From UBA1424 sp041669225 (GTDB lineage: Bacteria; Bacillota_I; Bacilli_A; RFN20; CAG-826), in NCBI GenBank assembly GCA_041669225.1, contig JBAYBO010000006.1, positions 1-32,076 of the forward strand: DNA of 32,076 bases, in the 5' to 3' direction. The notes beneath the pieces are model-generated. The model was not told the DNA's origin. It saw only the letters and a program-made list of their open reading frames with translations, and did no database searches. The first letter of the stretch is position 1. Every line of letters starts with the position of its first letter. The position numbers and the translations under genes are program-made. Below are positions 1-7,675 of the stretch, one piece after another.

Positions 1-1371
1 CGTTAATGGAATATGATCATTGGCATAATAGTTATAAAGTTCAAAGCCAAACACTTCTTCGAAATCATCAAGAACAAAATCGTCAGGCAAACAACGAATG
101 CGGTCATAGCCTAAATCGCCAAAGGAAAGGACAGCGTTAGAAATCCTTCCTTTCATTTCTTGTGACACTTCCGGTCCGGCCGGCACGACTTCACCATTAA
201 CGAACATGTCTGCGCCACTAAGCAGCTTTTCTAAGCGCGCATTCGCAGAGTATGTCGCTAAATTTAAAATATTTATAAATGGTACAAAGGCAATCATTAT
301 CGCAGTAAATAATGAAGTAACCCCTATGATTTGACCATGACCAAGCTTTAAAGGTTTTTTAAACAGCCGGACAATCGTAAGAACGATTAGGGCGATACCT
401 ATATAAAAGTAAACGCTCGTGGTAAGAGTAAAACCTTCATCAATCAAAGCGACAATTAGCTCATAAATAAAGCCAGCGAGAATGGCGAGAAGAACAAATG
501 GCCAATATTTGTTAAAGAAACGCACATGTGGATAATTAGCCTCAAACTTTTCTAAAAGGAAAATCATCGCCAGTGTTAAAAAGGCTGTCGATAAAGCGGA
601 AATCAGATAGACAAAACCATAATAATTGGTGTTTGCAAACGAAGTAATTATATAGATAATCAATATCACTGAGAAAATCATAATTAAAGGAACAATAATG
701 AAAGCAAAAACGGTCTTCCAAATCTTGTGATAGTCATTTTCTTGCATATCTGTTTCGTGGTTTGGAAGGAAGCCAACTAAGACAGGAACCGCTACTAAAC
801 CGATAACAGCAAAGAATAAATCGATATATATGAACTGACTGAGATTAATTCCGAACAATCCTTCAATACTCGCCAAAATGGCAAAAATGCCGCCATACAA
901 AACAACTGCGTAAAACAAGGTGACGAAAAACTTGGTTAGTAAAAAAACGAGATAATAGGCAAAGTTCTCTCGCTTAGGAAAATAGTTAACGAGCAAGACT
1001 AACAAAACGGCAATAATCCATGTCGCCGCCATTCTAAAAGAAAAAACGAGGTTGGTCGTGACAAGCCAAAATCGTGTGATTAAAAAGAATGAAATAGTAA
1101 TTATTAAAGCAATAACAGTGAGAATGTACTTCCAAAATTCCTTTAAACCAATTCTTTCGACTAGCAAGTTTTTAAATATAAGTAATGGCAAAGAAAGCCA
1201 TAAAAAAGGTAACATCTCGCCAAATATAGCAAGGCCTCCCTGTGTTTCTAAATTGAAGATAGTAAAAATAACTAGGAGAATACTTAAAACAATTGAATCG
1301 GTGAATCTTTGAAAACTGCGAATAAGCGGATCAAGAAGAGACGTTTTTAAAAACAATGCAAATTTATTCAT
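1..1371 (-). CDS. DUF4153 family integral membrane protein (C-terminus beyond window edge)
   Basis: The minus frame is open from an ATG at 1369-1371 to the first base of the window, giving 457 codons with no stop, so the gene is 5'-complete and 3'-truncated by the window edge. The first 370 or so residues are about ten hydrophobic helices separated by short charged loops (for example NYFPKRENFAYY near residue 120 and FLPNHETDMQEND near 200). From about residue 385 the protein becomes hydrophilic (NARLEKLLSGADMFVNGEVV). A long polytopic part followed by a soluble tail is typical of DUF4153, whose function is unknown. A G-rich Shine-Dalgarno (GGGGGG) lies 6 bases before the ATG. The 44-residue gene upstream is 41 bases away and probably cotranscribed. 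The family assignment rests on pattern recognition, not on an alignment. Confidence 0.75.
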   Translation of the reverse strand, partial: MNKFALFLKTSLLDPLIRSFQRFTDSIVLSILLVIFTIFNLETQGGLAIFGEMLPFLWLSLPLLIFKNLLVERIGLKEFWKYILTVIALIITISFFLITRFWLVTTNLVFSFRMAATWIIAVLLVLLVNYFPKRENFAYYLVFLLTKFFVTLFYAVVLYGGIFAILASIEGLFGINLSQFIYIDLFFAVIGLVAVPVLVGFLPNHETDMQENDYHKIWKTVFAFIIVPLIMIFSVILIIYIITSFANTNYYGFVYLISALSTAFLTLAMIFLLEKFEANYPHVRFFNKYWPFVLLAILAGFIYELIVALIDEGFTLTTSVYFYIGIALIVLTIVRLFKKPLKLGHGQIIGVTSLFTAIMIAFVPFINILNLATYSANARLEKLLSGADMFVNGEVVPAGPEVSQEMKGRISNAVLSFGDLGYDRIRCLPDDFVLDDFEEVFGFELYNYYANDHIPLT

Positions 1372-1387
1372 TTGCTACCCCCCACAT

Positions 1388-1405
1388 CACTTCTATAGAG
1401 AAGTG
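1388..1405. repeat. 7-bp inverted repeat between the small basic gene and the DUF4153 gene
   Basis: CACTTCT-ATAG-AGAAGTG forms a perfect 7-bp stem with a 4-base loop, 16 bases upstream of the DUF4153 start and between two minus-strand genes. No U-run follows on the minus strand, so it is not a convincing terminator. It could be an mRNA processing or stability hairpin, or a weak attenuator. Confidence 0.35.
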
Positions 1406-1412
1406 GCAAAAA

Positions 1413-1547
1413 TTAACTACCCCGTCTGCTAGTGATATTGGATCGCTGCGGTTTCTGTTTAACCTTTGTGTTTTGGCGTCTAATCTGTTTACCGCTGGGC
1501 CCCTTCATAAATTCTGGGACTTTTGCTTTGCCACCTTTTGTTGCCAT
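1413..1547 (-). CDS. small basic protein, 44 aa, unknown function
   Basis: ATG at 1545-1547, stop TAA at 1413-1415. The Shine-Dalgarno AGAGGTGG lies 5 bases before the start and a promoter-like pair sits just upstream, so this short frame is probably translated. The product begins MATKGGKAKVPEFMKGPSG and is very rich in Lys, Arg, Gln and Ser, with an isoelectric point that must be strongly basic. It has no hydrophobic segment and no Cys. The composition suggests a nucleic-acid or ribosome-associated polypeptide, but no family is recognised. It is the first gene of a likely two-gene unit with the DUF4153 gene. Confidence 0.6.
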   Translation of the reverse strand: MATKGGKAKVPEFMKGPSGKQIRRQNTKVKQKPQRSNITSRRGS

Positions 1548-1569
1548 ATATCCACCTCTTTTTTCTAAT

Positions 1570-1598
1570 TTTATATTAGCACATCAAATAATAATCAA
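1570..1598 (-). promoter_or_regulatory. predicted sigma-A promoter for the 44-aa gene
   Basis: On the minus strand TTGATT (1593-1598) and TATAAA (1570-1575) are separated by 17 bases, and the Shine-Dalgarno of the small gene follows within about 20 bases. Only 75 bases separate this gene from the ABC permease stop, so the promoter would uncouple it from the ABC genes upstream. Confidence 0.45.
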
Positions 1599-1622
1599 TT
1601 CTCAATATGTTTCGAAATAAAT

Positions 1623-3185
1623 CTAAGCTTCCATCCTTTGCAAACGAAGAGATGCTTTTTTGTGCATCGGCAAGTAAATAACGAAAGCCAGAAGACCATT
1701 AATAATTGTTAAAAAAGCTACTAAAACAGGAAAGGGAAGGGGAATAAATAATAAGACAAACAAGAGCGCCCCTTCAAAAATCATAAAGCCGAAACCGCCG
1801 AATACAGCTATAAAGGCTGACATACTTTGTTTAATTATTTCAGCTTCGGTTTTAAAGTCAAAACGCGGGAAAAATAAATTAAGCCAAGCAAAGAAAATAG
1901 AAGTCAAAACGGAAAATGAAATAATGGCAAGGAGACACGCGAGCGAAGTCCAAAAATCAAGACCGAGACCGATAGCGGCAAAAGGAAAGGAGAAAAGAAT
2001 AACAGGAATTTGTAGCAGGAGATTAAAAATAATCTTTGCGCTCATGATTGTTTCGCCTTTAATCGGAAGAGTTTTTAAAAGACCGAAATTATTGCCTTCT
2101 AAAGAAAGACTTACGGCCGGAGTGTAGACAGTGACAAGGCAAAAAGCAAAAGCAATTAACAAGACGTATGGAGCGAACAATCCGAGAGCAATCATTAATT
2201 CGTTTTGAAAAAACATTGCTGCCACCGACATAATAATCAATATAATGAGTCCGAAAGAACAATTGAATATGTAAATCGGAGTGCCGATAAACTTCCGCCA
2301 TTCTTTTCGAATCAAAGCGGTAAAAATCGGAGTCTGTTTCAAATTATTACTTTTGATGATTGCCTGCTTGTTAGCGGTCCGATTTTGGTTAGTCTTAACG
2401 CTTAACTTCGAAATAATAAATAGAAAAATAACGAAGAGCCCACCATTGCTTAGTAGCAAATAAACAAAGTTTAAAATGTTCTTGTCATGAACGGCAGCGG
2501 CATACCATTCATTAGGGAGATAAATGCTAGAAATTGCATCAATCACCCAGACAGGAACAATCGCGCCTTCTCCGCTGCTTGCGCCACCAATTAATGAAAA
2601 ACCAAAAATAGTTAAAAAGAGAGCAAACATCAAGATTGTTTGAATGAGATTTGATTTTGCAAAACGTTTAGAAATTTTAGCAATTAATAAAGACAATAAA
2701 GAACCGAGAATAATTGAAGGTAAAGGAAGTAATAAATAGCCAAGAAACAAGAATATAAACCCAAAAATATCAAAGGGTACTTGGATGTAATAAACAATAA
2801 ATAGTGGCAAACATAAAGCCGTTAAGAAAGCATAAATAAAAACCATCATGGTCATTAGTTTGGCAAGCAATAACGATATGGGTTTTATTGGCAATGGCCC
2901 CACTATCTCATAATCTTTAAACTGGAAGATGAAACCATTAGCTTGTAAAAGCGCAAACAGAAATCCTAAACCCGTCGCATAAGAGGCAACGTATAACATT
3001 AATTCGCGAGTAAAACCCATCGAATAAAACATAAACCCCGATGAAAAACCAATCGCTCCAAAAGAATAAGCAAAAAGAAGAGCAAAAGCGATTACGCGCC
3101 CTTTTGATTTGGCAACCTTGCTGCCGAACAAACGACGAGCACCAAAATTTTCTTTTAGAAAAACTCTTAATAACTTAAAAAACAC
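1623..3185 (-). CDS. ABC exporter permease, about 520 aa
   Basis: This polytopic protein has about ten to twelve hydrophobic segments. A cytoplasmic-looking central part near residues 275-305 (KTNQNRTANKQ) divides it into two membrane halves. The motif FKDYEIVGPLPIK after the first helices is seen in large ABC-2 exporter permeases paired with an Ecs/Ytr-like ATPase. It forms the membrane half of a transporter with the ATPase immediately upstream. Start: the longest frame begins at a TTG (3213-3215) without a Shine-Dalgarno. A GTG at 3183-3185 is preceded by GGAG inside the last codons of the ATPase gene and starts one base after its stop, so it is preferred here. Substrate unknown; peptide or drug export is only a guess. 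Confidence 0.8.
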   Translation of the reverse strand: MFFKLLRVFLKENFGARRLFGSKVAKSKGRVIAFALLFAYSFGAIGFSSGFMFYSMGFTRELMLYVASYATGLGFLFALLQANGFIFQFKDYEIVGPLPIKPISLLLAKLMTMMVFIYAFLTALCLPLFIVYYIQVPFDIFGFIFLFLGYLLLPLPSIILGSLLSLLIAKISKRFAKSNLIQTILMFALFLTIFGFSLIGGASSGEGAIVPVWVIDAISSIYLPNEWYAAAVHDKNILNFVYLLLSNGGLFVIFLFIISKLSVKTNQNRTANKQAIIKSNNLKQTPIFTALIRKEWRKFIGTPIYIFNCSFGLIILIIMSVAAMFFQNELMIALGLFAPYVLLIAFAFCLVTVYTPAVSLSLEGNNFGLLKTLPIKGETIMSAKIIFNLLLQIPVILFSFPFAAIGLGLDFWTSLACLLAIISFSVLTSIFFAWLNLFFPRFDFKTEAEIIKQSMSAFIAVFGGFGFMIFEGALLFVLLFIPLPFPVLVAFLTIINGLLAFVIYLPMHKKASLRLQRMEA

Positions 3186-3186
3186 T

Positions 3187-3891
3187 TTAGGCGATCTCCA
3201 TAAAGAAGTTCTCAAGGGAACGATCTTTTAAAACTTCGTGTGTCTTACCATCGGCGATGATTTCACCTTGCTTAATAATCGCAATTTTATTGCATAACTT
3301 TTCAACGACTTCTAAAACGTGAGAAGAGAAAAGTATAATTGCGCCTTCATTCGTGATTTCTTTAAATGTCTTTTTAAGAGCGAAGGCGGCTTTGGGATCA
3401 AGCCCGACGAATGGCTCATCAAGCAGGATTAATTTGGGCTCATGGACGAGAGCGGCAATTAAAGCGGTCTTTTGTTTCATACCGTGCGAATATGAAGAAA
3501 TCGGCTTATCGAGAGCATCGACCATTTCAAATTCACTAGCATACTTACCAATTAACTGATTGCGCCTTTCTAAAGAAACGTTAAAGGCGTCAGCGATAAA
3601 ATCAATGAATTGACGGCCGGAAAGAGTTTCGTATAAATCGGGGTGATCGGGAATGTATGCTAATCGCTTTTTAAAGTCGATAGGATTTTTAGCAATCGTA
3701 TTACCATCAAATGTTATTGATCCATTATCAAAACTAATAATTCCGGCAATCGATTTAATTAGAGTTGTTTTGCCTGCGCCGTTTGGACCGACAAATCCAT
3801 ATAAATCGCCGGGCTCTAAAGTCATTGTTATATCTTTAATTGCGAGTTTCTTTTTATCGTAAGATTTACTGACGTTTTTTATTTCTAACAT
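3187..3891 (-). CDS. ABC transporter ATP-binding protein, 234 aa
   Basis: A single nucleotide-binding domain that energises the adjacent permease. Visible motifs are Walker A GPNGAGKTT (residues 35-43), signature SYSHGMKQK (about 132-140), Walker B LILLDEP (about 154-160) and the H-loop SSH (about 190). The Q-loop region reads YIPDHPDLY, as in the Ecs/CcmA-like exporter branch. Length is normal. A GGGGGC stretch 8 bases upstream serves as Shine-Dalgarno. The gene opens a two-gene operon with the 520-aa permease; the stop and the permease start are essentially adjacent. Confidence 0.93.
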   Translation of the reverse strand: MLEIKNVSKSYDKKKLAIKDITMTLEPGDLYGFVGPNGAGKTTLIKSIAGIISFDNGSITFDGNTIAKNPIDFKKRLAYIPDHPDLYETLSGRQFIDFIADAFNVSLERRNQLIGKYASEFEMVDALDKPISSYSHGMKQKTALIAALVHEPKLILLDEPFVGLDPKAAFALKKTFKEITNEGAIILFSSHVLEVVEKLCNKIAIIKQGEIIADGKTHEVLKDRSLENFFMEIA

Positions 3892-3965
3892 TTAACATGC
3901 CCCCAAATTTGAACAATAATATAATAGCAAAAAGTTATTTGTATTTATACAAAATATAAATAGGG

Positions 3966-3990
3966 AGACCGAATTTTAGAAAACCGGCCT
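3966..3990 (-). terminator. probable terminator after the DUF975 gene
   Basis: Read on the minus strand, the 25 bases fold into an 11-bp stem (one mismatch, two G-U pairs) with a 3-base loop, beginning 8 bases after the DUF975 stop. The following tract (CCCTATTTATATTTTG) is only moderately U-rich, so termination may be partial. Confidence 0.5.
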
Positions 3991-3998
3991 GATTTATG

Positions 3999-4571
3999 TT
4001 ATTCGTAATTGTGTTTGATTTCTTGATACATCGCGTATTTGGCGAGATTAACTTTTGGCTCAACCCAGAAGCTAAGAATTCCAAAGGTCAAAAAAACGAG
4101 GATATACCATCCAATGTGGCTAAAGTATAAACAAAAGAGCCTCCATTTATTGCCATCCATGATTTTACGGCTGCGAGTAATGATATCTTCATAATGCATA
4201 TCGGGATTATCGAGTTGAATAAAATAAATCATCGAATATGAAAATGATTTAATAATGCCGGGTATGAAAAATAACAAATACCAAAGCATTAAATATAACT
4301 GGCTAATAAGCCCTAGCAAAATACGATCACTTAGTTTTTCGTCAAAGCCTTTGACTAGAGTCGCAATATTTGGTCTTTCGCCGCGATACATATCATCGAT
4401 GAACATCGCATATCCCATATTAATCGGACCACCTAAAATAAGCATTCCAATGCCACCAATTGAAGTGACAAAACCAACTAGTAAACTATACAGAAACTGA
4501 AATAAGGCAGCTTCAGTCCATTTGCCTCTTAAACGTTCATCGGCGATTCTTCTAAATTCAAATAGTTGCAT
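3999..4571 (-). CDS. DUF975 family membrane protein, 190 aa
   Basis: An integral membrane protein with the DUF975 layout. A short polar N-terminus (RRIADERLRGKW) is followed by a hydrophobic helix pair with GGPINMGYAMF (about residues 47-57), then the polar stretch IDDMYRGERPNIATLVKGF. Two more helices surround FFIPGIIKSFSYSM (about 100-113), and a last helix pair ends with WVEPKVNLAKYAMY. The family is common in Bacillota; its biochemical role is not established. The ATG has a GGGGG Shine-Dalgarno. It is apparently monocistronic, lying between an acetyltransferase gene and the ABC pair, with a hairpin downstream. Confidence 0.88.
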   Translation of the reverse strand: MQLFEFRRIADERLRGKWTEAALFQFLYSLLVGFVTSIGGIGMLILGGPINMGYAMFIDDMYRGERPNIATLVKGFDEKLSDRILLGLISQLYLMLWYLLFFIPGIIKSFSYSMIYFIQLDNPDMHYEDIITRSRKIMDGNKWRLFCLYFSHIGWYILVFLTFGILSFWVEPKVNLAKYAMYQEIKHNYE

Positions 4572-4667
4572 AAATATTACCCCCGGTTATTATAGCGAAC
4601 ATAAATACATTTTTTAAGATAAAAATACGGCTTTTGCGGTTTTTTATAATAATTGCAGCGTATTTAC

Positions 4668-4994
4668 CTAAAGCGGACAGGCTTCGTCTTTTATTTCTTG
4701 AATGATTGGATCAGACATTAAGACGTCAGCATATGCCTTTGACATTTCCATGATGTCTTTGGCAAAAGGGCAGGTCGGAATAATCTTCAAATTGTTTTCC
4801 CGTGCATACTGAACAACGCGGTCGACAAGGATTTTACCCATGCCTCGTCCTCTGAGTTTACGATTGACGTAAGTGTGATCTAAAATGATGATATTGTCTT
4901 TATGCTTTTTAAACGTCACCTCGGCGAGAGCGTTATCTTCGCTTCCCCCCATATAGAAACGGTCTTTGTCTTTTCCAAAAATTAATTTTTCCAT
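4668..4994 (-). CDS. small GNAT-type N-acetyltransferase (YjdJ-like), 108 aa
   Basis: A minimal GNAT domain of the short YjdJ/GCN5-related class. Strand pairs at the N-terminus are followed by the acetyl-CoA pyrophosphate loop NRKLRGRGMGKILVDR (about residues 44-59, pattern R-x-x-G-x-G) and helix VVQYARENNLKIIPTCPFAKD, where TCPF is typical of this subgroup. The acceptor is unknown. AGGAGG precedes the ATG by 6 bases. The gene is probably monocistronic, flanked by 96- and 118-base gaps. Confidence 0.88.
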   Translation of the reverse strand: MEKLIFGKDKDRFYMGGSEDNALAEVTFKKHKDNIIILDHTYVNRKLRGRGMGKILVDRVVQYARENNLKIIPTCPFAKDIMEMSKAYADVLMSDPIIQEIKDEACPL

Positions 4995-5112
4995 TTTTGT
5001 TCCTCCTATAGATTATATATGATTTGTTGCAAGCAACTTTTTTTCTATCACTAATTTAACTTGTTAAAAGCGTTATAATCCAGCATTATGCTTTGAAATA
5101 GTGCTTAATATA

Positions 5113-5760
5113 TCAAATATCTTGTTTGGAAAAGTTTTTAACCGAGGAAAGATACGACAAAATATTAATCACAATAAATGAGACGACGCCGACTGCTAAA
5201 ATAATCAATTTGTACTCCCAGAAAAGCGGATCAAACGTATCAATTTTGTCTCTTGCAAAGGGAATGATGAAAACAAGCATTTCAAAAATGCCAAGTAAAA
5301 GGAAATATGCCACACTGGCGAAAATCGCGGCGACACCTGGTTTTTTGACATTGCGATAATAAATTGCGAAAAAGATAAGATTAAAAATACTAAGCATAAA
5401 TAATGCGACACCAAACATCGCCATGTTCGCTTCGATACCTGCTGAGTTTGCCGGAAATTGAAGAACGCTTTTTATAAGAGCAAAGCCCACGGCAAGCAAT
5501 ATCTGAGTCAACTCGATGAGTAAAACATATCCATATCTAGCTTTGACAATATCCTTTTTACTAATCGGAAGCATCATTGAAAAGAAAACGTCATTATTTT
5601 CTCGGCCAGTGATACAAGTAAAGAAAACTGCTAAGCCGGCATAAAAGAAAGATACATAGTAAGGGTAATTAGGGATTAGTACCATCGCCGCCATCGCCAC
5701 GAAAATTGCCGCAGTCGGATGAAACGAAAGCAAGAGCTCTTTTTTTAGAAGCTTTTTCAT
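5113..5760 (-). CDS. ABC-2 type permease, 215 aa
   Basis: Six hydrophobic segments in a short ABC-2 membrane protein. The family hallmark KKLLKKELLLSFHP is at the N-terminus, with a cytoplasmic loop FTCITGRENNDVFFSMMLPISKKDIVKARY (fragment GRENNDVFFSMMLPISKK, residues about 52-69). It resembles the permease partners of YtrB/BcrA-like ATPases. Its ATG overlaps the stop of the upstream ATPase (ATGA), and AGGAG lies 7 bases before it, so translation is probably coupled. It is the last gene of the four-gene operon beginning at 7573. Export of a lantibiotic-like peptide or a cell-wall stress role would be guesses. Confidence 0.85.
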   Translation of the reverse strand: MKKLLKKELLLSFHPTAAIFVAMAAMVLIPNYPYYVSFFYAGLAVFFTCITGRENNDVFFSMMLPISKKDIVKARYGYVLLIELTQILLAVGFALIKSVLQFPANSAGIEANMAMFGVALFMLSIFNLIFFAIYYRNVKKPGVAAIFASVAYFLLLGIFEMLVFIIPFARDKIDTFDPLFWEYKLIILAVGVVSFIVINILSYLSSVKNFSKQDI

Positions 5761-6605
5761 AAACTATGCTCCTGTTCAAGATGAACCATGATGGCATCTA
5801 AATCAGTTTTGACTTTTTTGTGTGGGTGCTCGACAACCATCCCTTTATTAAACAAAAGTGAGGTGCCAGTTTTTGTACGGCGATGTCCAATTGATTTGCT
5901 AATCAAATCCTTGCTAAGATTTTCTTTAGTAAATTCAAGTATTTGATACTGATTAATAAAATCAGCAAGCTTGTTAGCGGCAATGATTTCGCCTTCTTTG
6001 ATGTAAATAATATTGTCGGCGCAGTAGTCTAAATCAGAAGTGATGTGGGTCGAAAACAAAATGGTGATTCCCTGTTCGGCAAGGTCAAGAAAGATTTGCA
6101 AAATTTCATCACGCGAAACAGGATCAAGACCACTTGTGGGTTCGTCAAGAATTAAAAGCTCGGCATGATGCGAGAGGGCTAATGATAAAGCATATTTAAC
6201 TTTCATGCCCGATGATAGTTTCGCAACCGTCTTGTTTTCATCGAGGGCAAAGCGCGACAAATATGAACGATATATTTGTTCGTCCCACTTCGAATAAAAC
6301 GTCTTGGCGGCTTCGGTAATCGTCTTAATTTTTTTATTGGGATAATAAGAAGCACTGCCTAAAACAAAACCGAGGCGTCCTTTAATTTCTAGTTCATTAT
6401 CTTTAAAGGATTTGCCAAATACTTTGACTTCGCCATCATCAGGATGAACGAAATTAAATAATGATTTAAATGTTGTCGTCTTGCCGGCTCCGTTTCGTCC
6501 GATGAAACCGGTAATTTTTCCATTTTCCAAATAAAAACTAACTTTGTTAAGTACAAAACTTTCATATCTTTTTGTTAAGTTTTCAACTTCTAAAATGTAT
6601 TCCAT
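5757..6605 (-). CDS. ABC transporter ATP-binding protein, 282 aa
   Basis: The ATPase partner of the 215-aa permease. Counting from the chosen start it has Walker A GRNGAGKTT near residue 36, signature KLSSGMKVK near 133, Walker B LLILDEPTSGLDP near 153 and the H-loop STHITSD near 190. A C-terminal extension of about 70 residues is typical of the YtrB/YhcH group. Start choice: the frame extends upstream to an ATG at 6642-6644, but that would overlap the acetyltransferase by 32 bases. The ATG at 6603-6605 follows AGGGGG at normal spacing and begins 7 bases after the acetyltransferase stop. Confidence 0.92.
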   Translation of the reverse strand: MEYILEVENLTKRYESFVLNKVSFYLENGKITGFIGRNGAGKTTTFKSLFNFVHPDDGEVKVFGKSFKDNELEIKGRLGFVLGSASYYPNKKIKTITEAAKTFYSKWDEQIYRSYLSRFALDENKTVAKLSSGMKVKYALSLALSHHAELLILDEPTSGLDPVSRDEILQIFLDLAEQGITILFSTHITSDLDYCADNIIYIKEGEIIAANKLADFINQYQILEFTKENLSKDLISKSIGHRRTKTGTSLLFNKGMVVEHPHKKVKTDLDAIMVHLEQEHSL

Positions 6606-6612
6606 AAGCCCC

Positions 6613-7203
6613 CTATTGAAACTGACGATCGAATTTTTCGACATCCGGTTTGTTAAAATTTAAATATACTCTCGAAATTTCGAAATTGCCTTCTTTATTT
6701 TGCAAAAATTCATCTTCAAGTTCATACACCATTAATGCATCAAGATATGTTCTGTCTGGCTGTGTAATATTATACGCTTCTGCTCTTTGAAATCCAAAAC
6801 GCGGATAGTAGTCAGGTTCGCCATAGATGATAATCGCTTTATACCCTAAGTTTTTCGCCGCTTCGATAGTTTCGCGCATAAGCATGGCCCCGATTCCCTG
6901 CCGTTGAAAACGAGGATCGACGCCCAACGGACCAAAGGTGATAACCTCATAAGTTCTATCTTTGCAGATTAACTTCGATTTTGCATAAAAGATTGCACCA
7001 ACAATTTCTCCTTGAAACACCGCCACTCGAGTTAGCTCAGGAATATAGTCTCCGTGCAGTCGAAGGATGTGAGTCAAATAGTGCTCATCGCATTCGGGTT
7101 TATACACATTCCAAAAAGCTTGGCGAATCATCTTCTCCACTAAGAAAAAATCATTCTCTTTTTCGTCTCTAATGGTTATGTCCTGAGAAGCAAATTTATT
7201 CAT
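6613..7203 (-). CDS. GNAT family N-acetyltransferase, 196 aa
   Basis: A typical GNAT domain: FGPLGVDPRFQRQGIGAMLM (about residues 90-109) contains the acetyl-CoA binding R-x-x-G-x-G/A loop, followed by the motif-B-like YGEPDYYPRFGFQRA. The YPRFGF element is characteristic of the PhnO/YhbS-like branch acting on small amines or proteins. The last 50 residues form an accessory tail. It overlaps the preceding gene by 8 bases and precedes the ATPase by 7 bases, so it is embedded in the operon. Acceptor unknown. Confidence 0.9.
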   Translation of the reverse strand: MNKFASQDITIRDEKENDFFLVEKMIRQAFWNVYKPECDEHYLTHILRLHGDYIPELTRVAVFQGEIVGAIFYAKSKLICKDRTYEVITFGPLGVDPRFQRQGIGAMLMRETIEAAKNLGYKAIIIYGEPDYYPRFGFQRAEAYNITQPDRTYLDALMVYELEDEFLQNKEGNFEISRVYLNFNKPDVEKFDRQFQ

Positions 7204-7573
7204 CTAGATAGGTAACTCCCTTAGTCAGCATGAGAGAAAGTTTTATGTCGGCCGCTTCGCCAACAATTCGTATGCGGTTAAAACCTCTTTCCAGTTTAAA
7301 TATTCGCGCCTCTTTGCATGAATTAATAGCAATATCGGCAATCGTGTCTTTTCTAACGAGAATGACCTTAGAACGTCCACTCAGAATCTCAAAATCAACA
7401 TCGACACGACAAGATGTATTTTCGCGAAGATAAAAAAGCCCGATTGTTTTAACTCCGCTGAAGGAGACGGTTTTAAGTTTTATGTCATTGCCAAGTTGAC
7501 GACCAATCATCACTCTGGCCGCTTTTCGATTAACACGGCTTTTTAAACGAGACTCGTCATTAAAAATATCCAT
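7196..7573 (-). CDS. conserved-looking hypothetical protein, 125 aa
   Basis: No family recognised. The protein is soluble, without a signal peptide or membrane helix. From residue 30 it consists of alternating hydrophobic and polar stretches (KTVSFSGVKTIGLFYL, RVDVDFEILSGRSKVILV, FNRIRIVGEAADIKLSLML), which suggests a compact beta-sandwich. The start has AAGGGG 6 bases upstream. It is the first gene of the overlapping operon with a GNAT protein and an ABC transporter, so it may sense or bind a ligand for that system; this is inference from position only. Confidence 0.7.
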   Translation of the reverse strand: MDIFNDESRLKSRVNRKAARVMIGRQLGNDIKLKTVSFSGVKTIGLFYLRENTSCRVDVDFEILSGRSKVILVRKDTIADIAINSCKEARIFKLERGFNRIRIVGEAADIKLSLMLTKGVTYLDE

Positions 7574-7620
7574 AAAATTTCCCCTTATTCATTGTAATCC
7601 TCGATTATTTTGAAAAAAAG

Positions 7621-7656
7621 AAATAAAAAAGGATTGCCCTTTGATAAGCAACCCTT
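7621..7656 (-). terminator. rho-independent terminator of the purine-catabolism operon
   Basis: On the minus strand AAGGGTTGC pairs with GCAATCCTT (9 bp including one G-U) around a 10-base loop, followed by a U-rich run TTTTATTTC. It starts 20 bases after the ygeW stop and closes the long operon. Confidence 0.85.
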
Positions 7657-7675
7657 GGTTAAATTTAACGAAATA

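Noticed and set aside
4623..4665. AAATACG...CGTATTT pairing after the small GNAT gene as a terminator
   Set aside because: A 7-bp, A/T-rich stem with a 29-base loop is unlikely to fold as an efficient terminator.
5020..5048. Plus-strand terminator-like GTTGCAAGCAAC followed by seven T
   Set aside because: The stem is only about 4 bp around a 4-base loop, and no plus-strand gene lies upstream to be terminated.
6603..6644. Upstream ATG (6642-6644) for the second ABC ATPase
   Set aside because: It has no Shine-Dalgarno and would overlap the acetyltransferase by 32 bases; the ATG at 6603-6605 follows AGGGGG and gives the standard N-terminus.
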